The position numbers and the translations under genes are program-made. Below, piece by piece: positions 46,061-56,299 of a stretch of DNA of 64,000 bases (its first letter is position 1; each line of letters opens with the position of its first letter). The notes beneath the pieces were generated by a model, which was given only the letters and a program-made list of their open reading frames with translations, was not told the origin of the DNA and ran no database searches. This DNA comes from Platynereis dumerilii (Eukaryota > Annelida > Polychaeta > Phyllodocida > Nereididae), in the NCBI GenBank assembly GCA_026936325.1, contig JAPTHN010000107.1:536803-600802 (forward strand), read 5' to 3'.

Positions 46061-46728
46061 ATGTTCCTGCCTTCCTTCGTTCCTTTCTTCCTCCTACATA
46101 TATGCAGTTTTTTTAGGAGTTCCTTTTAATAAGGTATTTAATGAATTAGCGAACATTCCCTCTGGTTGGACTTGGTTACTGCTTGTGGTTATGGTTGACT
46201 GATTGAATGACAGACGTGTGTAAGGGCTCTGAGTTATTTATGGAACTTTTACAGGAATAACATAATTACATCCGACCATTTGTGGACTAGTATACCTGTT
46301 ATATACCCAAGAACCAATTGTGGGATGGTTACATGTATTAGACTTGGATATTGATACGAAATTAAGACTTTATTGGACTGCCATTGGAATATCATTGCCA
46401 CTCACTGGAGCGTGGAATTTTCAAGTATGTATGCACTCCATGCTAATCTTCCATACATGCTAACTTGTTACATGCTTTGATTCAATGTTGCCTGGAGGCA
46501 GAAAGGTGTTGTTGGCGATTTCAAACAGAAATAAACAATGAGGGACACAATCACAATTAGACACATTGTGTAACTGATGAATAGTATTATTGAATAGATA
46601 GCTCAGGAAACTGTGTCAAGAAACTGTGTCAAGTTAAATTGTGTCATATGAGGAGTTATTTCCCAATGTTTACACTGCAGTGTTTTCTGTAATTGGATTT
46701 ACCAAGTTACTCTTGTTGTCAGTGCAGT

Positions 46729-48309
46729 ATGGATACCATTGAAACAGGTATTACAAATGTACTGAGACTCCTCTCATCACCAGTAATTCAGACATTAGAA
46801 AAAACTATGCAGCAGTACGACACAAACAATATTACAATGAGGACCAGAAGTCAGTTGAGAAAGTCAGACTTGGACAAAAGGTGTGCTGAAGCAAAACTGA
46901 TTCAATATCCACACGAATATGAAGAAGATAGTGATGATGAGCAACAGTCAAAGTCTGAGGAAGAAGATGAAATTACTCCTAAATTTGACAATGACCAATC
47001 TCAGAATGAGGATGAGAAAGATGATGACATAGGAAGTGAGCACTTGTCTGAGGATGAAGAATCACAGGATGGACATAAAGCTGATGAAAGTGATGACGCT
47101 GCAAATGAAGATGAGGAAGATGATGACCAAGATCATGAACTTGACCCAGGCCAAAGGAAAATACTCAGCTATCTCCAAGAGATGAATGTTGACCTGGGAA
47201 CAAGGCTTGGAAATGTTGAAGTCAAGTTAAATGAGGCAATCAAAACTACCAACAAAATTCCCACCCTGGAGAAGGAAATCAAGGCTGCCGCCCTGAAATC
47301 TGAGCTAAAGTGTGTTCAGTCGAAGTATGATTCTCTATTTGAGCGTCAACTCAAGCTCGAAAGCTACAACAGGAAAATTAACTTGATGATTCATGGAGTT
47401 CCCATCACTCAAGATGAAAAGTGTGATCAAAAAGTGAAAAACTTGATGAAGACCCAGCTGAAGATGGATGCTGACACAGTGGCTGCTATGAGAATACCAA
47501 AATGTCATCGCCTATCTGGTGCAAGCAACAGCCCTATAATCTGCAAATTTGCCTTTGATGATGATCGGGAACTGGTCTGGAGCAAACGTTTCAAATTCAA
47601 AGGCAGTGGTGTCTACATAACAGAGAACTTTCCTTCAGAAATAGAGGACCGCAGGAAAAAACTGTATCCTGTAGCCAAAGCTGCCAGAGCCAAAGGTATG
47701 AAAGTCATGATGAAGTATGACAAGGTGGTCATCAATAGTACTGAGTACAGCGCAGGTAACCTGTCTGAACTGCCAAAGGATCTCATCTCTACGACAATGA
47801 GCACCCAAACGAAAAATGGTGTCACATGCTTTTTCGCCGCAGATTCTCCTTTGTCAAATTTTCACGTCGTGGAAGGTGGCTTTGTCATTGATGACAAAAG
47901 ATTCGACACTGTTGAGAGATTCTTCCAACTAAGCAAAGCCAAATTTGCGGGGAAAATAGATAAAGCACACAGAATTCAAACAGCTAGAACTGCAGCACAG
48001 TGCAAAGCCATTGGTGACTCAACTGTAGTAAATGAAAGTGAATGGCTTCCTGCAGCCGAGAAAATCATGCTAAAAGCGTGCGCAGCCAAATTTCGTCACT
48101 CACTGATGAAACCAGCACTCCTAAATACATCCGACACAATACTTGCTGAAGCAGGACCAAATCAAACTTGGGGAACATGCATAAAAATGTCTGATCCCAA
48201 TGCTTTTGACAAAAACAAATGGGGAAGTAACCTCCTTGGAAGGATTCTGATGGACAGTCGCAAAGAACTGCAACCAAGTTCCTACACTGTCTCAAGCACA
48301 AAATTCTAA
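46729..48309 (+). CDS. LINE N ORF1: acidic / coiled coil / L1-ORF1-like / NADAR protein, 526 aa
   Basis: The start is ATG at 46,729; the frame is closed by TAA at 46,690-46,692. Residues 65-138 are Asp/Glu-rich. Residues 143-213 suit a coiled coil (QRKILSYLQEM, VKLNEAIKTTNKIPTLEKEI). Residues 212-353 resemble L1-type ORF1 RNA-binding domains (YNRKINLMIHGVP, IPKCHRLSG, SPIICKFAFDDDRELVWSKR, YITENFPSEIEDRRKKLYPV). Residues 364-515 are a full NADAR/YbiA-like domain: FFAADSPLSNFH, DTVERFFQLSKAKFAG, CKAIGDS, EKIMLKACAAKF, LLNTSDTILAEAG, TWG and GSNLLGRILMDSR. These align in order with the E. coli YbiA blocks SNF, SEHYFQAQKF, VMRKALRAKF, LLAT, WG and NRLGYLLMELR, including the conserved Glu (396) and Gln. 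NADAR proteins act on ADP-ribose-type N-glycosides (riboflavin intermediates, ADP-ribosylated guanine). Here the domain is covalently part of a retrotransposon RNA-binding protein; its substrate is unknown. Confidence 0.9.
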   Translation: MDTIETGITNVLRLLSSPVIQTLEKTMQQYDTNNITMRTRSQLRKSDLDKRCAEAKLIQYPHEYEEDSDDEQQSKSEEEDEITPKFDNDQSQNEDEKDDDIGSEHLSEDEESQDGHKADESDDAANEDEEDDDQDHELDPGQRKILSYLQEMNVDLGTRLGNVEVKLNEAIKTTNKIPTLEKEIKAAALKSELKCVQSKYDSLFERQLKLESYNRKINLMIHGVPITQDEKCDQKVKNLMKTQLKMDADTVAAMRIPKCHRLSGASNSPIICKFAFDDDRELVWSKRFKFKGSGVYITENFPSEIEDRRKKLYPVAKAARAKGMKVMMKYDKVVINSTEYSAGNLSELPKDLISTTMSTQTKNGVTCFFAADSPLSNFHVVEGGFVIDDKRFDTVERFFQLSKAKFAGKIDKAHRIQTARTAAQCKAIGDSTVVNESEWLPAAEKIMLKACAAKFRHSLMKPALLNTSDTILAEAGPNQTWGTCIKMSDPNAFDKNKWGSNLLGRILMDSRKELQPSSYTVSSTKF

Positions 48310-48446
48310 TTATCTTGCTGATGCTAAGTAATTCTGACATTTCGTTTATAATGATGTATACTCTTTTTTAACTTTTTGATTGCATTGTTGGCATGTATCA
48401 AATGAAATTAATTACTGCTAAGATTTTCTGTCAAACTTCCTACATG

Positions 48447-48518
48447 GGCTGTGACCACTCCTTGCTTGGGCCTAGGCAGCAAGAGCGGCTGAGGTCCAGG
48501 CAAGGGGTGGTTTCAGCC
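48447..48518 (+). ncRNA. Hairpin copy 1 in the LINE N spacer
   Basis: Arm 48,447-48,473 (GGCTGTGACCACTCC, then TTGCTTGGGCCT) pairs with 48,492-48,518 (AGGTCCAGGCAAGG, then GGTGGTTTCAGCC). Of 27 positions, 22 are Watson-Crick, 4 are G-U and 1 is a mismatch. The loop is AGGCAGCAAGAGCGGCTG. It is an RNA structure element inside the retrotransposon transcript rather than a separate gene. Confidence 0.75.
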
Positions 48519-48682
48519 AATGGCAAGGACAATGTCCAACCCGTTTTCCTATCACTGTTACCTATCTGAGTTATGGCCATCTCTATCTGTATGATAGATT
48601 ATTTGTGTTAGTTTAAACATTCCTATTATACATTACTACATCATAAATGTATTTGTTGTGCATGATACATCTAGTATTGCAT

Positions 48683-48760
48683 TGGTTGTGGCCTCTCTAG
48701 GCTTGGACCTAGGCAGCAACCGCGGCCAGGGTCCGAGCCGGGGGAGGTCACGACTAATGG
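48683..48760 (+). ncRNA. Hairpin copy 2 in the LINE N spacer
   Basis: The left arm (CATTGGTTGTGGCCTC, then TCTAGGCTTGGACC, about 48,680-48,709) pairs with the right arm (GGTCCGAGCC, then GGGGGAGGTCACGACTAATG, about 48,730-48,759). About 30 positions pair, with about six G-U wobbles, one mismatch and one bulged base. The loop AGGCAGCAACCGCGGCCA is nearly the same as in copies 1 and 3. Confidence 0.75.
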
Positions 48761-49076
48761 CAGTGAAAATATACTGTTTAATGATTATTTGTTGTAACTG
48801 AGATACTGTCTAATGTTCTTTCATTTCTAATTATTTCACCGGTTCTTGCGTTTCTTTTCACAGCTATATATAATGTTAATTACAGCTGATATATACGCTT
48901 CTTATCGTAGCTGATATATATGCTTCTTATTATAGTTTGTATATATGCTAATTAAGGAAAAATCATTGGTCTATTTGTTACAGTATGTCACTTGTGATAC
49001 TCTAGACACTACCATTACACTTTATCATGAGATATAATTGTGCTGACTAGCGCTGCTGGTGCATGATGTAGTATTG

Positions 49077-49157
49077 CAGTGGTTGTGGCTTCTCTTGGCT
49101 CAGACCTAGGCAGCCACCGCGGCCAGGGTCTGTGCCAGGGGTGGTCACGGCCGATGA
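49077..49157 (+). ncRNA. Hairpin copy 3 in the LINE N spacer
   Basis: The left arm (GTGGTTGTGGCTTCTC, then TTGGCTCAGACC) pairs with the right arm (GGTCTGTGCCA, then GGGGTGGTCACGGCC). The loop is AGGCAGCCACCGCGGCCA. The stem has several G-U wobbles and about three mismatches. Bases in the arms differ from copies 1 and 2 while pairing is kept (for example CTTGGACC/GGTCCGAG against CTCAGACC/GGTCTGTG). Confidence 0.72.
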
Positions 49158-49625
49158 CAATGACTTCCCTTGGAACCTTAGAAATTACTTAGTTAATTTA
49201 AGTACTTATGAGGTATTTGTTATCTCTAGCTTGGTAGATATAATATGTGCCAGTAAGGTGTTACTTAGATATAGTCTCGTCCTATATTTATTCCATAGTT
49301 CATCATGTTACCACTGCTTAATATTTTAAAATATTTGATGATACTACAATGAGATGTTTCCTAATAGTATTTTAAAGTTCAAGTCTTTAAGTCAATATAG
49401 ATATCCTATTTTCCCCAAAATTTTCCATTGACTTATCCAACAACCTCCCATTCGCGCCTTCAGCCTTCTTTAGTTATCCTTTAAACCCACCAATGCTCTA
49501 TCTTTACCATCCTAGGATTGCCATGTATACGTTTATTTCATTAATTATTATGTTTATATTTCATGGGACAGATTTTTACAGGAAAGGCACCGAAAGCCAT
49601 AAAACATTTCTGAATATCAGGAATA

Positions 49626-52600
49626 ATGTATCACAATAGTAGCATTGACATGTTAAATAACTACGGTGGCCTAAGTCGTAACTCTCTTATTGAGATCCTT
49701 CAGCCTGACATGGATTTAAACAATGATGAACCTAATATTCTGGAACATTCCATGTATTTTGAAGTAGATGCAATGTCTGATATACTCAAGGGCAAGAGTG
49801 GTTTCAAAATTCTTAGCCTTAATTGTCAAAGTCTTCGTGCTAAAATAAATCAGTTGCAACTGTATGTGAGTATATTTACGGAAAAAAATCTTACTTTTGA
49901 TGCGATTTGCATGCAAGAGACATGGCTGTCTTGCTCTGAAAATATATCTGACCTTAACCTGCCAAATTACAAGTTAATCAGTCAAGGGAAGTCTTGTAGC
50001 ATGCATGGCGGTTTGGCTATATACCTACATGAAAAGTACAGTACAAATTTCTAAATGTGGCTCAACTTAGCTGTCTATAGCTATTCATTACTAGTCTTAT
50101 CCATATCTATCCATAGCTATCCATTTCTATTCTTTTGTATACACTGGAATCTCTTTACCCCTTGTTTAAACAATAGTAACTGCAGATAGCTATGGCTAGC
50201 TATGGATAAGGGTAGCTTAGTTAAGCTTGGAATGGCTATGGATGGATAGCTAAGGCTAGATTTTAAATGACGAGCCACTTTTAGAAATTTGTACTGTATA
50301 AGTATGACATCACTTCAAGTTCAGAATATGAAGGCACTAGCTGGGAATACCAAATTATAGACGTTAAGTTGGACAATCCACTGGAAAAAAGTCTTCGTAT
50401 TGGAAATATCTATCGTCTCCCCCGTGCAACTAATGAGGATTATGATAAATTCTTAAAGGAATTCTCTGATATGTTACAATATTACACAAGTAATTGCTCG
50501 GATATGGTTCTATGTGGAGATTTTAACATTAACCTGCTCAAGTTAAATGAAAAGGCCAATGTAAATGAATTCCTTGAATTGATGTTATCCAGTGGGTATA
50601 TACCTAAGATCACTCTGCCAACCAGATTTTCCTCTGAAACAGCTACTCTGATTGACAATGTTTTCTGTAAATTATCCACCAATTTTTCAAAGACAACAAC
50701 AGGGATATTAACATCTCAAATTTCTGATCATCAACCATATTTTATATGCCTAGATTACTTGTGCAGTAAATCCCTTCCACCTAAATATGTAAAGATGCAA
50801 CATTTTTCAGTAGAAAGGTTGGAAAAGTTCAAACATGAATTGCAGTCCATGGAGCTCAGCAAGAAATTTGGATCTTCACAAGATCCGAATGTCAATTTTG
50901 AACTGATGCATTCTGAAATATTCAGACTCAAGTCGAAATATTTCCCTATTAGATATGTTAAATATCACAAACTCAAACACAAAAAAAACACATGGATGAC
51001 AACTGGCTTACTACAATCCATACGTTTTAGGGACAAGCTTTATGTTGCAATGAAGAAATGCCAAAATAATACGCCACAATATGTCACATTGAAGAACAAC
51101 CTTTCTACTTACAACAGAATTTTGAAGGTCACTATTCGTGAAGCTAAGCAATTGCATTACCATTCTCTCTTTCGAAAGTATAAGCATGATATCAAAAATA
51201 CATGGAATGTTATACGGAGTGTAATAGAAAATGGTAGAAATAAGGAAAATCCCGTTACCTCCTTTATAATTGATGGTACAGAAATTAATGATTCACAGAC
51301 TATAGCAGATAAATTTAATGAATATTTTTGCAATATTGGGCCTGTTTTAGCATCCAATATCAATTGTCCACCTGGTGTTAATTTCAGGCATTACCTCACG
51401 GAACCTGTTGTTGATAGATTTGAATTTGCACCTATAAACGCTGATACAGTTGATAAAATTATAACGCAAATTGCCCCAAAGACTAGTTGTGGAATTGATG
51501 GCATATCAATGAAGTTCTTGAGGTCTATTAAAGATACAATTAGCTCACCTTTGGCCACACTTATAAATCAAATATTTGAAAGTGGAATTTTTCCTAATAG
51601 AATGAAGGATGCAAAAATTATTCCTATTTATAAAAAAGATGATTCCACTAATATTGCAAACTACAGACCAATTTCCCTCTTGCCTTCTTTCTCGAAAATT
51701 GTTGAAAAAGTTATGCTAGTTCAGCTAGACCATTATTTCCTTTCAAAAGATTTATATTTTAATAATCAATATGGCTTCCGTAAAGGTCACTCCACAGAGC
51801 ATGCAGTGCTTGAAAATATAGACAGAATTGTTGGCAATTTAGAACATTGTAAAATTCCACTGAATATATTTCTGGACCTGTCGAAGGCATTTGACACTTT
51901 AGACCACTCTATCCTACTTAACAAACTACAAAATTATAGAATCAGAGATGGTGCTCTAGAACTATGTCGCAACTATCTGGATAATAGGGTACAACAAGTT
52001 GAATTTCGGAGTTTCTTGTCAAATCCACTAATAATCAAGACAGGTGTCCCGCAAGGATCGATCTTGGGCCCTTTCCTTTTTTTGATCTATGTCAATGACT
52101 TTGGCAGGTCCACTGATATGTTAGTTTCATTATGTATGCAGACGACACAACCCTGTCTACAACATTATGCAATAACCATCTGAATGATGGTCACGAAAAC
52201 CCAATTGACAAAATAAATAGTGAAATTACTAAAGTGTCTGACTGGTTAAAAGTTAATAGGTTATCATTGAATCTTAAGAAAACTACATACATGGTATTCC
52301 ATACTCCAAACAAAATCATCCCACCCACAAACCTAGTAATGGAAGGCGTAAATATTAAAAGAGTTGATAGTTTTGATTTTCTTGGAATTACCTTTGATAA
52401 GAATTTAACCTGGAAACCCCATCTGAGTAAAATAGGAAAGAAAATATCCAAAGTTATTGGAATAATGACAAAGATTAAAAGGTATTTTCCAAATGAGATA
52501 TTAAGAACCATATATTACTCCCTCATTCACTGCCACTTGCTCTGTGGTGTGACCTTATGGGGTTGGAAACCCAATTCAATTGAGAAATTACAAAAGAAGG

Positions 52601-53031
52601 CTATAAGGGTGATATCTAAATCCAAGTACAATGCCCATACTGAACCACTTTTTAAGCAGCTTTGTATCTTAAAACTGACAGATGTCCTCAAAATAGAAGA
52701 GTGGAAGTTCTACTATAACCTATTTCACAAAAGTATCCCAAAGTATTTTCAAAATATATCATTGCTGCGTAATAGTGACATTCATAACCACCAAACTAGA
52801 AATTGCTCCTTACTAGCCGTTCCTCGTCTCAAATACAATACCTCTAAATGCGCAATTTGAATCAGACTTCCCTCAATTATAAACTCTGCCCCTTCATGTA
52901 TCATTGACAAAATTCAAACTCACACCATCTATGGTCTGAAATTTTATCTGAAAAGAACATATTTGAATATCTATAGCAACAATTGCTCTGTTGTGAATTG
53001 CTACATCTGTAGGAATCTCAACAGTACTTAG
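49626..53031 (+). pseudogene. LINE N ORF2: endonuclease plus reverse transcriptase, broken
   Basis: ATG at 49,626. The APE endonuclease reads FKILSLNCQSLRAKINQL, ICMQETWLS and, after the MITE, LRIGNIYRLPR, LCGDFNINLLK and ISDHQPYF, so the catalytic N, E, D-N and SDH blocks are present. The reverse transcriptase has IIPIYKKDDSTNIANYRPIS, QYGFRKGHSTEHAV, motif A NIFLDLSKAFDTLDH, motif B GVPQGSILGPFLF and motif C MYADDT. Lesions: a 258-bp MITE at 50,039-50,296, a single-base-type frameshift just before motif C (about 52,100-52,130), and TGA at 52,858-52,860, probably from CGA. Beyond that stop the frame stays open to TAG at 53,029-53,031, ending with a cysteine cluster (NCSVVNCYICRNLN). Removing the MITE plus one TA restores HEKYKYDITSSSEYEG. 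Confidence 0.85.
50039..50296. mobile_element. 258-bp Tc1/mariner-type MITE in LINE N ORF2
   Basis: The ends CAGTACAAATTTCTAAATGT and, inverted, CAGTACAAATTTCTAAAAGT are flanked by TA at 50,037-50,038 and 50,297-50,298. The interior is largely self-complementary, rich in TAGCTATGG and CCATAGCTA. Its precise removal restores the endonuclease reading frame, which verifies both boundaries. Confidence 0.9.
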
Positions 53032-53387
53032 GCCTAAACCGTAGTATATTATTAACCATGTCAAAATCTATAATCATGCTGATTGTCAATATTTTATTTA
53101 TTTATTATCCTTTTGTGAACTCCTGTGTATACATATAAATCCTTTCCTGTCTCTGTTAACCGAATTATACATTGTAAGTTACTTTGATCATATGATAATC
53201 AATAGCCTTTGCAGATGTCTAATTTATTGTTATACGCTTGCTTCTTGGTGGCCCACATGATAGCGGCAGTAGCCTTAATGTGGGTCTCCAAAGACCGTAT
53301 ATATGTAATTATTTTGGAACTATTTCATGTTGTATCTGTCTATGGTCAAATAAATGAATATTGTCTGTGTCTGTCTGTTGGCTGCTG

Positions 53388-54411
53388 TTATAACTACAGC
53401 AGGACATTTAAATTTTACAGAAAACACATATTATATTTGACTTGAGTGCATAAAAAATGTTTTGTCATGGAATGACATGGATGTGCACCGGAAGTTATTT
53501 GAAACGAGTGGTATAAAAGTTGGCACTGTGTGCTAAGTTTTAGTGTGATGTTACTTCAAAAGTAGGGAGACCAGGGCCTGTTGGTCCCCTTTTTTTATTT
53601 TTTGCCTCTCAATAGAAAACTTTTCTAAATATCATGAAAAAATCAATTTACTTGCTGACTCTTTAATATTTACACTGCCTTTATGCCAAACCAAGTGGCT
53701 CTGCCTTGTATAGTTGTGGAGAAAATGTGGGGCATGTTGGACCATAGAATAAAACGTATTTGTGTGTTATTGCAGAATGATTATATCTGAATATTTGCCC
53801 GGATAATAATTATATTAAGTCTCATTTCAGCCAGAAGGGTTTAATTGATAAGACTTGTTTGACTATATCCCTCATACTTAAGGCCTAGTTAAAAAATAAT
53901 GAAGCCAAAGTGTGACATGACCATCAACATTTTAAAATGTTTATATGCATCAAATGACCACATAATATTGTAACAAGCATGTCTAACTTCTATAAATTGT
54001 ATTTACCATTTTGCTGTACTTTGTAGGAATAACTGATAAAAGCCGAATATTACCAAATTTTATTTATTTTCATTTCCATGGCAGTAAAAGGAAAATATAT
54101 TAAATGTTAACTTATCTCAAAATTAAATCTAATTTCTTTATTGGATGACAAAACTCATATACTCTTACATCTCCATGACCGTTTTTATCCAAATTCACCA
54201 AATATTTCATGAGGAATACATTATTTTTCGAAATTTTGTAGCAATATTTAAAAAAAACTTACATATATATTCTGCCCAGATGTACATATTTTACTCTAAA
54301 ATGATTTCACCTGTCCTGTGTTATGCGTCTGTAAGTGGGCTTCGAATTGGTATAAGTGCCACCGAATTGAATACGAAGACACCAAATGATGATACAAGCG
54401 TGTTTTTTGAG
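53388..54411. other. Unassigned sequence inside the 13.5-kb structure
   Basis: No gene recognised. A GCATGTTGGACC motif near 53,730 has an inverted counterpart near 56,080 (GGTCCAACATGC), which may belong to the arms of an older element. Confidence 0.4.
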
Positions 54412-54790
54412 GTATATATTTTTCACTATTTTGCATGTAGACGAATTTGCAAACCTGTCAAAACGAACTTGTACACGATTTTTGCATTCGTGGAAGTGTC
54501 AAATATTGTCATTCATTTTCATAGGTGTAATTACGAACATACTAACCCTAAACTTGGCTAAAACTAACCCTAAACCTAATTTTGACCTTAAATCCGAAAC
54601 CAGTAACACCTTCACAAATGTTAGTATTGGCAGGTCCACGAATGATAATAAAGCACATCCACGAGTGTTAGTTATTACATATACACGAGCACTTATGCTC
54701 GTTTTTACACATCCCCAAAACTCGTACATGTTCGTTTTAACACCTCCACAAATTCGTGAACATGCCAAATAATGAAAATATATATATGGT
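54412..54790. mobile_element. Foldback element with telomere-like core
   Basis: The left side reads TATTTTGCATGTAGACGAAT, and the right side read inward gives TATTTGGCATGTTCACGAAT. Pairing continues for about 90 bp (AAAACGAACTTGTAC against AAAACGAACATGTAC). The centre, 54,540-54,580, holds CTAACCCTAAAC twice. No ORF is real. The class is unassigned. Confidence 0.6.
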
Positions 54791-56299
54791 TTTTTAGCAT
54801 ATTTTTCCAGAAAAAAACCCATTTTGGGCAATGGTGTAACACTAAAGTCAAAAAAATCTTCTGTTTTGACCCAAAACAATTTTGTATGCATTATCAGTGG
54901 TAACTGGATGAAGCATAAGAGTAATTACAAAATTAAAGTGAAATTTGTATTGGTTTTCGGCAAATTGGCCCCATATTTTGAGGCAAACTTCACAAGGAGC
55001 AAAATTTTGATAATTTAACAATTAAACATACTCCAACCACTGAAATATTGTGCTGATTATCACTACATTATCACTACAAGTAATACTACAATGATTGCTT
55101 TACTCCCTATAAGAAAAACATGCAAATATGAGCAATATTTTCAATGGCATTACGCTTGCGAAAAAGACCCATTTAAGAAATCTTTGTATTTTGCCACCAG
55201 AAACCAGCTGCGGACCTGGATTGCTTGATTGTTTTTGCAATATTACAAGCCAAACCAGATTTAAAACTGAGCTTTTATTGCTCTGTAGCACTGCAAAGTA
55301 TTCTGAGCGTTACGCTTGCGACAGATTCACCTACCCTGCTATTCATTGGAATTTTTCAATGAACTAAATTTTCCACACCCATAAGAAGCTCCAAAACGGC
55401 TAAGCTGATATTAGACTAGGTCTCAAGGGCAAAAAGATTCAACTAACACATGTCAAAGGGACGCTAGAGCATCCCAGATCAGTAAGTGTCAAATTTGACT
55501 TAATTTTTGGAAGTCAATCTATGAATCTAAATTACTCAATAATGTCCACACAGGCAAATAAAAATACTTGATTTGATGGATTTATGAAGCCTGAGGATGT
55601 AGAGATTCCGAAAAATGTAGGGAAAATGCCCTAGAATACGTCTAAATTAGTAAAAATGAAAAACTTTCAAGTGGTCAAAAGTTTTATGTCACGTTTTAAA
55701 TGAAAAAATGCTTGTTTATCAATGTAATTCAACTCTATCTTAATAACTATGAGACATAAAGTCATTAAATGTTCAGGATATTAGCACAAGAATGTACTTA
55801 AAGCAATGGTGTGCCATTAAATGCTCAATTGCTCATGTAACTTTTCGGCTAAGAGAATACTACAAAAGGTCAATTCATTGGAGATTTGGATGACTTGTTT
55901 TATAAAAAAATATTGTAAGTGTAGATTTCCAATCTCCAGATCAATGATAGAACAGTTAACTTACCTTCTACCACCAGACCCACTGATGGAGCTGTTGTGA
56001 CTACAGCGAAAATTATGGACTCTTGTCAAAATCTTCTCCAGAAGGTAGATTCATTGTTCTAGAAAAACATTTACTGTTGGTCCAACATGCCACTGTCTCT
56101 CCAACTAACTGTTTTATCAACCTTTTACATATAACGAACATAATCGGCTAATAATAATAAATTATTATTATTATGTCATCAAGAGTGAGTCTTCTTCAAA
56201 ATCTGCATATTTCAGTGTTATAAAAACACCTGATAACAGCATTGTACAACTTTTAATTATTTTATAAATTTGCCTGGATATAAAAAAAAATAATGAATG
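54791..56299. other. Unassigned sequence; contains a small rearranged repeat
   Basis: The only defined item is at 55,995-56,049, which is repeated at 57,153-57,206 with its last 23 bp inverted. The ORF at 55,128-55,367 has no recognisable domain. Confidence 0.4.

Larger units (their letters stand above)
48310..49625 (+). promoter_or_regulatory. LINE N inter-ORF spacer with three hairpin repeats
   Basis: The spacer is 1.3 kb, much longer than the short gap or overlap usual between LINE ORFs. It contains no ORF of note. Three diverged copies of a hairpin unit lie at about 48,440-48,545, 48,660-48,770 and 49,055-49,165, described separately. Copies 2 and 3 also share about 35 bp of 5' flank (GCATGAT, then GTATTGCA-TGGTTGTGGC). 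A role in ORF2 translation, RNA packaging or localisation is possible but unproven. Confidence 0.65.
46100..53387 (+). mobile_element. LINE N: non-LTR retrotransposon with a NADAR-bearing ORF1
   Basis: In order: a leader of about 0.6 kb, ORF1 (46,729-48,309), a 1.3-kb spacer with three hairpins, ORF2 (49,626-53,031, broken), and a 3' region of about 350 bp ending CAAATAAATGAATATTG plus a TGTCTG-rich tail near 53,360-53,387. Both outer limits are estimates; no target duplication was found. ORF2 style (APE endonuclease, CR1/L2-like reverse transcriptase, C-terminal cysteine cluster) places it in the CR1/L2/Jockey group. It lies inside the 43,337-56,880 structure. ORF1 is undamaged while ORF2 has three lesions, so the copy is fairly young but not autonomous. 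Confidence 0.8.

Noticed and set aside
46693-46728. Extension of LINE N ORF1 upstream of the ATG
   Set aside because: It would begin with TTG directly after an in-frame TAA. The first ATG at 46,729 is the plausible eukaryotic start.
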